From Alphaproteobacteria bacterium (lineage in GTDB: Bacteria > Pseudomonadota > Alphaproteobacteria > UBA8366): a stretch of 6,100 nt of DNA. This document shows, piece after piece, positions 1 through 5,870 of the stretch (positions within the stretch are counted from its first letter, which is position 1; each line of letters starts with the position of its first letter). The notes below the pieces were generated by a model, which was given only the letters and a program-made list of their open reading frames with translations, was not told the DNA's origin and did no database searches. Both the position numbers and the translations under genes were made by a program. Where the stretch lies: NCBI GenBank assembly GCA_018665505.1, contig JABJCS010000468.1, positions 1 through 6,100 on the forward strand, in the 5' to 3' direction.

Positions 1-96
1 CGAGTGGCGTTTTAACAACAGTGACCCATCAGCCCAATTATCGCAGCTAAGGCAATGGGTTAGAACAAATATGGGCTAGTTATCTGGGACAGCCCC
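1..96 (+). mobile_element. Right end of an insertion sequence, interrupting the cyclase gene
   Basis: Homology of the minus-strand cyclase frame stops abruptly after the ARNS-V codons at 97-105. From 96 downward the minus strand reads GGGGCTGTCCCAGATAA, a typical-looking IS terminus, and the plus strand carries the tail of an ORF ending 17 nt inside that terminus. This fits an IS whose transposase reads rightward and whose right inverted repeat ends at about 96. The rest of the element, including the other end, lies outside the window. The GGG...TGTCCC tip recalls IS1595-family ends, which would imply an 8-bp target duplication (97-104, AACCGAAT, if so), but this family call is from memory and weak. 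The boundary is inferred from loss of homology, not from seeing both repeats. Confidence 0.68.
2..79 (+). CDS. Transposase, C-terminal fragment (5' part outside window)
   Basis: An open frame enters from the left edge and ends at TAG 77-79, giving 25 residues: EWRFNNSDPSAQLSQLRQW followed by VRTNMG. The E-W-R-F-N-N stretch near the C-terminus resembles the tail of IS1595/ISXO2-like transposases, where an F-x-[WF]-R-[FY]-N motif precedes a short helical end. The stop lies 17 nt before the presumed IS terminus at 96, the usual spacing for a transposase and its right inverted repeat. No catalytic residues fall in the window, so the family is not proven. The call rests on this position within the IS end and on the tail motif. 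Confidence 0.5.
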   Translation, partial: EWRFNNSDPSAQLSQLRQWVRTNMG

Positions 97-207
97 AACC
101 GAATTACGGGCGATCACCAACAGGCCAGAGATTTTCGATAAATCATTGATCAAATCATCGGTGATCCCGTCGGCGAAATACTCTTGCTCCTTGTCGCCGC
201 TGATATT
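97..207 (-). pseudogene. Detached downstream remnant of the cyclase gene (start of TolB/TPR-type region)
   Basis: Directly after the TAA at 208-210, and in the same frame, 37 more codons match the well-known continuation of this protein family: NISGDKEQEYFADGITDD, then LINDLSKISGLLVIARNSV. In intact relatives this follows the phrase LAVLPF(D/E)N(L/I)SGD and begins a periplasmic TolB-like domain, usually followed by TPR repeats. The first residue that should follow LPF is replaced by the stop codon. Homology ends at 97, where the IS begins; the frame then reads six IS-encoded codons to a TAG at 76-78. No ribosome-binding site or start codon is evident, so this piece is unlikely to be translated on its own. 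The remaining several hundred codons of the gene are not in the window. Confidence 0.8.
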
Positions 208-930
208 TTAGAATGGCAGGACCGCCAAGCTCGGGCGCGATACTTCGGCGGCGTCGCGTTGGATACTCCCAAATTGCGGGCCGATCAGATACCAACCGCC
301 CGCCGCGAGCATCAGCAGGATGGCCCCCATGACGGCGCCGGCTAGGGTCTTTCGCGATTTCCGCGAGCGCGTCTTTTTCCGTGCGCCTATCGCCGGCGCT
401 GACGTTCCCATCAGTACGCGATAGACCCGAACTGGCTGCGCGATATTCTTTACTTCCTGCTCGCCCATATCCTCGAACGCGCAGTCGATCCGGCCTTCCA
501 CTTGTTGATGTACCGAGGCGGAGATACATATGCCACCGGGATCGGAAAGGCTTTCCAACCGGGCGGCGACGTTGACGCCGTCGCCGAACAGATCATCGCC
601 GTCGATGATGACTTCGCCGAGATTGATGCCTATCCTGAAGATGATCTGGCGGTCTTCCGGGAGATCCCGGTTGGTTTCCGCTAAGTACGCTTGAATTTCC
701 GTGCCGCAAGTCACCGCCGCAACGACACTGGCGAACTCGGCGAACACTGCATCGCCAATAAATTTCACGACCCGTCCGCCTTGCGCGGAAACCAGCTCGG
801 AGATTCGCGCAAGACGTTCGCGGAGAACCCGATAGGTGCCTTCCTCGTCTTCGCCGGTCAGTCGGCTGAAGCCGACCACATCGGCATACATAATAGCCGT
901 GAGTTTGCGTTCGAGAGCGTCAGACGGCAA
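208..930 (-). CDS. Class III adenylate/guanylate cyclase with one membrane segment, truncated by an in-frame stop
   Basis: The product converts ATP (or GTP) to the cyclic nucleotide; the cyclase domain fills residues about 8-172 of 240. Metal-binding Asp17 (in MYADVVGF) and Asp60 (in KFIGDAVF) are present, as is the N-x3-R transition-state pair Asn120/Arg124 (in NVAARLE), so the domain looks catalytically complete. A basic linker (KKTRSRKSRK, 185-194) precedes one hydrophobic segment at about 195-217, giving a cytoplasmic N-terminal domain anchored in the inner membrane. Relatives continue through SLAVLPF into a TolB-like/TPR part; here TAA at 208-210 ends the protein exactly there. The start is TTG at 930-928: an in-frame TAG lies at 945-943, no in-frame ATG lies between, and AGGGG sits 9 nt upstream. 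The gene follows the acyl-CoA synthetase by 127 nt and probably has its own promoter. Whether ATP or GTP is the substrate is not resolved. Confidence 0.85.
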   Translation of the reverse strand: MPSDALERKLTAIMYADVVGFSRLTGEDEEGTYRVLRERLARISELVSAQGGRVVKFIGDAVFAEFASVVAAVTCGTEIQAYLAETNRDLPEDRQIIFRIGINLGEVIIDGDDLFGDGVNVAARLESLSDPGGICISASVHQQVEGRIDCAFEDMGEQEVKNIAQPVRVYRVLMGTSAPAIGARKKTRSRKSRKTLAGAVMGAILLMLAAGGWYLIGPQFGSIQRDAAEVSRPSLAVLPF

Positions 931-1041
931 TTCCCATATCCCCTATCGCCAGCACATTCGAGGCCATATATAAGCAATAATTAATGATGAGAGCATAGAG
1001 CATTCACTCTCGGTCGGTCACTTTCGCTTTACGCGGCCGTT

Positions 1042-1055
1042 ACCGGTCTCCCGGT
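1042..1055 (-). other. Short hairpin after the acyl-CoA synthetase stop codon
   Basis: A perfect 5-bp stem, ACCGG and CCGGT around a GAGA loop, lies three bases beyond the stop codon at 1058-1060 on the minus strand. No run of T follows, so it is not a standard intrinsic terminator. It might slow transcript decay or mark the operon end, but it may also be chance. Confidence 0.25.
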
Positions 1056-1057
1056 TT

Positions 1058-2665
1058 CTAGTCAGACTGCGACAAATCGATTGCCATCTGGCGCAGTTTC
1101 GTGCGCTGAATCTTCACACCATTGGCGCTTTCCGTCACGGGAAAAGCATCAAGCGGCATCACTTTCGCCGGAACCTTATACTTGGCGAGGCGCGCGGCGC
1201 AGTGCGCTTGCACTTGGCTAGCATCAAACGCGACGCCGTCTTCGGGGATGATGAAGGCGATCGGCCGATCCGCGCCGCCGAACGGTGCAGAAACGACCTG
1301 CACCCCGGCGACGGACGGATGCGCTTGCACTTCCGCCTCGATCTCCGCCGGGCTGACGAGAAATCCGCCGAGCCGCAAAACGTCACCCATTCGGGTCAAA
1401 TACTCAAAGCCGCCGCCAGGCTCCATCTGCGCCAAATCGCCCGTCCGCACAAACCCGTCCTCGGTCAACGCTTCCGCCGTCGACGCCGGATCGCCGAAAT
1501 ATTCCGTCATCCGGCTCGGGCCGCGAATTTCCAACTCTCCTGCCACCCCGTCCGCGCAAAGCTCTCCAGTTTCAGGATCGCGTACCCGTGCCTCCGCACG
1601 CGGCGAGACGAGACGGCCGCCGCCCTTCTTGCGCATTTCGGCCGGGTCGTCACGGTCGCGGCGGGAAACCAAGGCCTGCATCTCGCTCATCCCCCAAAGA
1701 CCCACCGCGTGCAAACCGCGACGCTCAGCCCGCTCCACGATATCGTCGAGGTAGGAGTTAAAAATGGCATAGCCGACGAAGCCGACACGCTCGAATATGT
1801 CGTCGCGGTCGGTCGCGCGCAGCAAGCGGTCGATCATCTCGTCGCTGCCATCGAAATGCGTGACCTTATGCTCGGCCATAAGTGCCGCCGTTCGGTCCGC
1901 ATCGAAAGCAGCGGTCAGCACCAGCGGGCGTGCCGCCGCGATGGCCGCCAACACACCGGTGATCCCAAAGACGCCGCAGAGCGGCATGTCCTGTTGGACG
2001 ACGGTCGCCGGGTCACCGTAACCGAAGTCACGCGCGACTTCCGCCGCGTGGACGGCCATACTGGAATTGGCGTGCAGAACGAACTTAGGAGCCTTCGTCG
2101 TGCCGGAGGTGGTGAACGTATTGCAGCCAAGATCGGGCCGCGACGCTTCGGTGTCGCAGATGCCGCTGTCGAACAACGAATCATAAGTGACTGTCCGAGT
2201 CACACCGGGCAGTGCGCTGCTGGGCGCTCCGTCTTCCGAGTAGAGGATGGCAGTGTCCAGCCGGTCGAGTGCCGCGCGATCGACTTCCTCCAGAATACCC
2301 CGGAAATCGATACCCCGAAATCCCGGCCACATAATCAACGCCTTCGCGCCGGTTCGGCCCAGCACGTCTTCGACTTCTCCGGCGCGATATCGTGTGTTGA
2401 TGGCGACAGCGATGGCACCAATTCGGGCACAAGCAAAATAGAGAGTGAGATAGGCCGGCGTATTCGGCAGCCAGAACGCCACCCGGTCGCCGAGCCCAAT
2501 CCCCAAGGCGCTGAGGCCCGCAGCCACCCGCCGGGATTCCCGGTCCAAACTGTTATAGGTGAGGTTCCGGCCTTCGTAGATAATACCGGCGCCGTTATTC
2601 TCGGATGCGGCAATTGCCAGCATCGTCGTGATGGTGGCAGGGAAATTTGTGGAAGTGTCGCTCAT
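1058..2665 (-). CDS. AMP-forming acyl-CoA synthetase (class I adenylate-forming, FadD/CaiC-like)
   Basis: This 535-residue enzyme should activate a carboxylic acid with ATP through an acyl-AMP to its CoA thioester in the cytoplasm. Family motifs appear in order: the P-loop TFTTSGTTKAPKFV at about 183-196, WGMSE at 324-328 (equivalent of YGxTE), TGD at 408-410, the hinge region LTRMGDVLRLGGFLVSP at 423-439, and the C-terminal ANGVKIQRTKLR at 514-525 with Lys518 as the likely catalytic lysine. The length is normal for the family. The ATG at 2665-2663 was chosen because it has GAGAG 7 nt upstream and begins the conserved region; a longer in-frame extension to 2902 runs through the upstream gene and is not credible. 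Only 10 nt separate it from the amidohydrolase, and its ribosome-binding site overlaps that gene's stop codon, so the two are probably co-translated. The acid substrate is unknown. Confidence 0.9.
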   Translation of the reverse strand: MSDTSTNFPATITTMLAIAASENNGAGIIYEGRNLTYNSLDRESRRVAAGLSALGIGLGDRVAFWLPNTPAYLTLYFACARIGAIAVAINTRYRAGEVEDVLGRTGAKALIMWPGFRGIDFRGILEEVDRAALDRLDTAILYSEDGAPSSALPGVTRTVTYDSLFDSGICDTEASRPDLGCNTFTTSGTTKAPKFVLHANSSMAVHAAEVARDFGYGDPATVVQQDMPLCGVFGITGVLAAIAAARPLVLTAAFDADRTAALMAEHKVTHFDGSDEMIDRLLRATDRDDIFERVGFVGYAIFNSYLDDIVERAERRGLHAVGLWGMSEMQALVSRRDRDDPAEMRKKGGGRLVSPRAEARVRDPETGELCADGVAGELEIRGPSRMTEYFGDPASTAEALTEDGFVRTGDLAQMEPGGGFEYLTRMGDVLRLGGFLVSPAEIEAEVQAHPSVAGVQVVSAPFGGADRPIAFIIPEDGVAFDASQVQAHCAARLAKYKVPAKVMPLDAFPVTESANGVKIQRTKLRQMAIDLSQSD

Positions 2666-2675
2666 CAATACGCTC

Positions 2676-3521
2676 TCATGCGATGGGTTCGAAGCCATAA
2701 AGCTTAGCCGGGTTGTCAGTGAGAACCTGCTGCCGGGTCGCGTCGTCGTCGACCCAATCGAGCATGGTTTCCAATAAATCCGTGTCGTCCGGCATGAAAT
2801 CGACTTTCGGGTGAGGCCAATTGGTGCCCCACAACATGCGCTCCGGCGCGCCCGCGACCAATGCCCGGGCAAACGGCCGATAGTCGGTGTAGTCCGGCGC
2901 ACCGGATTTCGACAATTGATACGCCGCGGACAATTTCACCCAACGCTGCCCACCATCGATCAGCCGCATCATTGCCGTGAATGCCGGATGCTCCATGCCG
3001 AGCTCGGGCGGAATACTGGCGATATGGTCGAGGACGACATCGACGGACAATCGCCCGAGCCGGTCCGCGAGGTCGGGCAAATCTTCCTCGGTCGAGCGGT
3101 ACTGAATATGCCAGCCAAGTGGCGCGATCCGAGCCGCCACGTCTTCGAGATGCTCCGGACGCATGCCGCGCGCCAGCTCGATGCCAAAGCGCAAACCGCG
3201 CACGCCCGCCGCGTGGAGCACGTTCAATTCGGCTTCGGAGATATCGGGTTCGGTGATCGCTATCCCACGCGCTCGCTCTTGCCCGAGGGTCGCGATCGAC
3301 GCCAACATGCTGCGGTTGTCGGTCCCGTAATGCGGCGTCTGAATGATGACCGTGCGCGACAGGCCCAGTGCATCCCGAACCGCGATATACCCGTTGAGAT
3401 AGTGATGTTCCATTTCACGCCCATGCACTGGCCTCCACGGAAAGCGGCTCCGGTCGCCGTATACATGGATGTGGCTGTCGCAAGCGCCGGGTGGCGGCGT
3501 GAATTTCGGTGGGCGCGTCAT
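2676..3521 (-). CDS. LigI-like amidohydrolase (COG3618 / Amidohydro_2), probable lactonase or related hydrolase
   Basis: A 281-residue TIM-barrel hydrolase of the group that includes 2-pyrone-4,6-dicarboxylate lactonase (LigI) and sugar lactonases. Visible landmarks are the N-terminal strand-1 motif CDSHIHVYG (His17, His19), VRGLRF at 108-112, WHIQYR at 137-142, the DH pair at 165-166, WVKLSAAYQLS at 194-204, WGTNWPHP at 231-238 and the C-terminal NPAKLYGF. In LigI-type enzymes the strand-8 motif normally carries a catalytic Asp (GTDWPH or GSDWPH); here residue 234 is Asn. The ATG at 3521 has GAAAGG 7 nt upstream. The gene is first in an operon with the acyl-CoA synthetase, suggesting that the acid it releases may be the ligase substrate; that link is inference. 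Pyrone dicarboxylate itself is not implied. Confidence 0.85.
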   Translation of the reverse strand: MTRPPKFTPPPGACDSHIHVYGDRSRFPWRPVHGREMEHHYLNGYIAVRDALGLSRTVIIQTPHYGTDNRSMLASIATLGQERARGIAITEPDISEAELNVLHAAGVRGLRFGIELARGMRPEHLEDVAARIAPLGWHIQYRSTEEDLPDLADRLGRLSVDVVLDHIASIPPELGMEHPAFTAMMRLIDGGQRWVKLSAAYQLSKSGAPDYTDYRPFARALVAGAPERMLWGTNWPHPKVDFMPDDTDLLETMLDWVDDDATRQQVLTDNPAKLYGFEPIA

Positions 3522-3528
3522 GGCCGAA

Positions 3529-3534
3529 CCTTTC
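3529..3534 (-). promoter_or_regulatory. Ribosome-binding site of the amidohydrolase
   Basis: The minus strand reads GAAAGG seven nucleotides before the ATG at 3521, which supports that start for the operon's first gene. Confidence 0.55.
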
Positions 3535-3536
3535 TA

Positions 3537-3567
3537 TTGCCAGTCTTCAACCGGAACCGACTTAAAT
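3537..3567 (+). promoter_or_regulatory. Possible sigma-70-like promoter of the MBL hydrolase in the divergent gap
   Basis: The 87-bp gap (3522-3608) between the divergent amidohydrolase and MBL genes must hold the start signals of both. On the plus strand TTGCCA (3537-3542) and TTAAAT (3562-3567) resemble -35 and -10 boxes, but the 19-bp spacing is wide and the -10 match is only four of six. A short direct repeat, AACCGG-AACCGA, lies between them and could be a regulator site. No convincing minus-strand promoter was found. Confidence 0.25.
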
Positions 3568-3594
3568 GTAGCAGGGCGAGACAACTTGGCGAGT

Positions 3595-3600
3595 GGGAGG
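3595..3600 (+). promoter_or_regulatory. Ribosome-binding site of the MBL-fold hydrolase
   Basis: GGGAGG lies 8 nt before the ATG at 3609. It decides the start: the same frame is open far upstream to 2811, but that part is antisense to the amidohydrolase. Confidence 0.8.
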
Positions 3601-3608
3601 CAGCATCG

Positions 3609-4496
3609 ATGAAAACACTACGGTTTGGCGAGACGACGGTAGAGCGCTGTGTCAAATCCGAAGGGCCCAGCTTCTATCCCGGCTTTATCTTTCCAGATTG
3701 CAACCCGGATGCCTTCGAGGCCGAACGCCAAGATTGGCTCGACCCGCATTTCGTCGATGCGGAAAGCGGACGCCTGTTGATGAGCCTGCACAGCTACATC
3801 ATCAAGACGGCCCGGCATACTATCTTGGTCGACACTTGCGTCGGCAATCACAAGCATCGCCCCGACACCATGCCATGGCATATGAAGGATGGTCCCTTCC
3901 TCGAAGACATGACTCGCATGGGCGTCGCGCCGGAATCGGTCGACTTCGTCATGTGCACGCATCTGCATGTGGACCACGTGGGCTGGAACACAAAGCTGGA
4001 GGATGGGCGGTGGGTCCCTACCTTTCCCAACGCCAAGTATCTGTTTCACGAAACCGAATACGCCCATTGGGAAGTGAGCGACATGCCGGAAGGTGCCGGA
4101 AACACCCGGCGCGACGTCTTCGAAGATAGCGTCTTACCGGTGGTCGAAGCGGGGCAAGCCGTGATGGTCACGGACGGTCACCGGATAGACGATGCGATCC
4201 ATATCGAATCTTCGCCGGGACACACACCCGGGCATGCCTTTCTTCATCTGGATGGACCGGACGGACGCGCCGTCTTTACCGGTGACTGCATGCACCATCC
4301 GATCCAAGTCGCCTATCCGGAATGGAACAGCCGCTATTGCTTCGATCCACCGCAATCAGCAAAGACGCGGCAGGATATTGTCGAGCGCTGCGCCGATACG
4401 GATACAGTGGTTCTTGCTGCCCATTTTGCCGATCCAGTCGCCGCGCGAGTCGTCTCGAATGGTGAGCGTTGGAAGCTCGACTTGGAAGTGGATTAA
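3609..4496 (+). CDS. Metallo-beta-lactamase-fold hydrolase (dinuclear metal)
   Basis: This 295-residue protein carries the full metal-ligand set of the MBL superfamily: the HxHxDH motif HLHVDH at 118-123 (His118, His120, Asp122, His123), His205 in SPGHTPGH, the bridging Asp226 in TGD, and His272 in LAAHFADP. The preceding strand SLHSYIIKTARHTILVDT (59-76) fits the N-terminal half of the fold. There is no signal peptide, so it is probably cytoplasmic. Architecture and length resemble AHL lactonases, methyl parathion hydrolase and related esterases/lactonases; the sequence alone does not choose among lactone, ester or thioester substrates. It is transcribed alone, divergent from the amidohydrolase operon and convergent with the CoA-transferase, so it may share a regulator with the former. 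Quorum quenching is possible but unsupported by context; a catabolic lactonase or esterase role fits the neighbours better. Confidence 0.88.
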   Translation: MKTLRFGETTVERCVKSEGPSFYPGFIFPDCNPDAFEAERQDWLDPHFVDAESGRLLMSLHSYIIKTARHTILVDTCVGNHKHRPDTMPWHMKDGPFLEDMTRMGVAPESVDFVMCTHLHVDHVGWNTKLEDGRWVPTFPNAKYLFHETEYAHWEVSDMPEGAGNTRRDVFEDSVLPVVEAGQAVMVTDGHRIDDAIHIESSPGHTPGHAFLHLDGPDGRAVFTGDCMHHPIQVAYPEWNSRYCFDPPQSAKTRQDIVERCADTDTVVLAAHFADPVAARVVSNGERWKLDLEVD

Positions 4497-4591
4497 GCAG
4501 AAACCAATCGTGCGATGACACATAATCTTTTCCCGGAAACGCGACAGTGTTATCCGAAACCCAGCAGGCAGGATATATCGAGCGCGCTAGG

Positions 4592-4611
4592 CCCCGACTC
4601 TTCGGCCGGGG
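4592..4611. terminator. Possible bidirectional hairpin between convergent genes
   Basis: CCCCG (4592-4596) can pair with CGGGG (4607-4611) across a 10-nt loop, in the 126-bp gap between the convergent MBL and CoA-transferase genes. It lies 12 nt beyond the CoA-transferase stop but 95 nt beyond the MBL stop. No T-run follows on either strand, so intrinsic termination is doubtful. Nothing else is recognised in this gap. Confidence 0.25.
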
Positions 4612-4622
4612 ACCGAACGCTG

Positions 4623-5828
4623 CTAAATCACACCGCTGTCGCGTAACCCTCCGAGATCGGCATCGGACAGTCCTAGCTTCTCCGCGAGAATACTCTCGGT
4701 ATCGCTGCCGAGCGTCGGTGCCGGGACAACGGGATCGCGCGGAATGGCGCCGAAATCGATGAAGGAGCCTGCCGCCAGATAACGCCCGATACCGGGCTGG
4801 TCGATTTCCTCGAACATTGGGTTTTCCGTCGAGAGATCGGGATCGTCAGCGACCGCTTGGCGAACGCTCTGGTATGGCCCCCAACAAGCACCGACCGCGT
4901 CCAAAGCCGTGCCAATTTCATCTACTGGCCGCGCCGCGAACCACGGCGCCAGTTCGGCTTCGATCTTATTCCTCAAAGCGTAGCGCTCTTCTTCTCGCGC
5001 CAAGTCAACGCCGTGCTCAGCAGCAATCACGGCGAAACGCTCAGTGGTGCCGGTCGCCTCCAAAAGGGCAGACCAATGACGCGGCGTGAAAGCGGTGATC
5101 ATAACCCGGCGATTGTCCGATGTCGGAAAATCACAGCCGAACGTCCCGAACACGTGATTGCCGGTTGCCGGACGATCCGTGCCGTTAATCTGAGCTTCGG
5201 CCACATAACCAAGATGGCTGAGCACCGCGAAAGCCGAATCCGCCAGGGCGATCCGTACATATTGCCCTTCCCCGGTGTCGCGGCGGTGCCGGTCGGCAAC
5301 CAAGACCGCATTCGACGCCGCTAACGCGGTAACCACATCCCAGACCGGCATGACATGATTGACCGGACCTTCCGAGCCTTCCGGCCCTGTAATCAAGGGA
5401 AATCCAGCACGTGCGTTTACAGTGTAATCGAGCGCTACCGACCCATCGCGCCGACCAACGATATTGATCATAATCAGATCATCGCGCATCGCCTTCAAAC
5501 CTTCATAGTCAAGCCAACCGCGGGCAGGGAGGTTCGTCACCACGATACCCTTTCCGGGCCCGGACGCGGTCATCAGTGCGTGCGCCAATTCCCGGCCCTT
5601 GGGGTCACGGACGTTCAGAGTGACGGATTTCTTGCCCTTGTTCAGCCCAGCCCAATACAGGCTCTTACCGTCATCCGTCACCGGCCAACGGTTATAATCG
5701 AGCCCACCGCCAATGGGATCGATGCGGATAACCTCGGCCCCCATCTGCGCCAAAGTAAGCCCGGCATAAGGTGCGGCAATGAAGGCGGAGACTTCGATAA
5801 CGGTCATGCCTGTGAGGGGTCCGGTCAT
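4623..5828 (-). CDS. mct: CaiB/BaiF (family III) CoA-transferase, probable 2-methylfumaryl-CoA isomerase (mesaconyl-CoA C1-C4 CoA transferase)
   Basis: A 401-residue family III CoA-transferase. In Chloroflexus, Mct moves CoA within one molecule, turning mesaconyl-C1-CoA into mesaconyl-C4-CoA in the glyoxylate-assimilating half of the 3-hydroxypropionate bicycle. Many stretches match what I recall of Mct rather than of generic CaiB: AAPYAGLTLAQMGAEVIR (18-35), DPIGGGLDYNRWPV (37-50), LYWAGLNKGKKS (57-68), NLPARGWLDYEGLK (99-112), VGRRDGS (124-130), LDYTVN (133-138), DRHRRDTGEGQYVRIAL (179-195), INGTDRP (214-220), and TENPMFEEIDQPGIGRYL (334-351). Asp164 in MPVWDVV sits where the family's catalytic aspartate is expected. 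The length is normal for Mct. ATG 5828 has AGGA 10 nt upstream; a second ATG at codon 8 has no clear ribosome-binding site. The gene follows a DAO oxidoreductase by 42 nt, probably in one operon. None of the other bicycle genes (mch, meh, mcl) is in view, so a different dicarboxylyl-CoA substrate remains possible. Confidence 0.85.
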   Translation of the reverse strand: MTGPLTGMTVIEVSAFIAAPYAGLTLAQMGAEVIRIDPIGGGLDYNRWPVTDDGKSLYWAGLNKGKKSVTLNVRDPKGRELAHALMTASGPGKGIVVTNLPARGWLDYEGLKAMRDDLIMINIVGRRDGSVALDYTVNARAGFPLITGPEGSEGPVNHVMPVWDVVTALAASNAVLVADRHRRDTGEGQYVRIALADSAFAVLSHLGYVAEAQINGTDRPATGNHVFGTFGCDFPTSDNRRVMITAFTPRHWSALLEATGTTERFAVIAAEHGVDLAREEERYALRNKIEAELAPWFAARPVDEIGTALDAVGACWGPYQSVRQAVADDPDLSTENPMFEEIDQPGIGRYLAAGSFIDFGAIPRDPVVPAPTLGSDTESILAEKLGLSDADLGGLRDSGVI

Positions 5829-5838
5829 ATTCTATTCT

Positions 5839-5843
5839 TCCTC
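5839..5843 (-). promoter_or_regulatory. Ribosome-binding site of the CoA-transferase
   Basis: GAGGA on the minus strand lies 10 nt before the ATG at 5828. This is slightly long but is the only good match, and it favours this start over the ATG at codon 8. Confidence 0.5.
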
Positions 5844-5870
5844 GATCTTATGGTTTAGGGATCTTTTGTA

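Noticed and set aside
155..529. 124-codon minus-strand frame over the end of the cyclase
   Set aside because: It is an out-of-frame shadow of the cyclase; the conserved continuation lies in the cyclase's own frame after the TAA, so no frameshift needs to be invoked.
1202..2707. 501-codon open frame on the plus strand
   Set aside because: It is the complementary shadow of the acyl-CoA synthetase in GC-rich DNA, with no recognisable domain and an Arg/His/Ala-rich composition.
2666..2902. 79-codon N-terminal extension of the acyl-CoA synthetase frame
   Set aside because: It lies within the amidohydrolase coding region, shows no family similarity, and a well-placed ATG with a ribosome-binding site exists at 2665.
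2811..3608. Long upstream extension of the MBL hydrolase frame on the plus strand
   Set aside because: It is antisense to the amidohydrolase gene; the MBL fold begins at the ATG at 3609 with GGGAGG before it.
4547..4762. 71-codon open frame starting in the convergent gap
   Set aside because: Most of it overlaps the CoA-transferase 3' end antisense, the product is Arg-rich without motifs, and there is no clear ribosome-binding site.
5355..5858. 167-codon open frame on the plus strand opposite the CoA-transferase
   Set aside because: No domain is recognisable, and it lies opposite strongly conserved Mct-like coding sequence, so it is a shadow frame.
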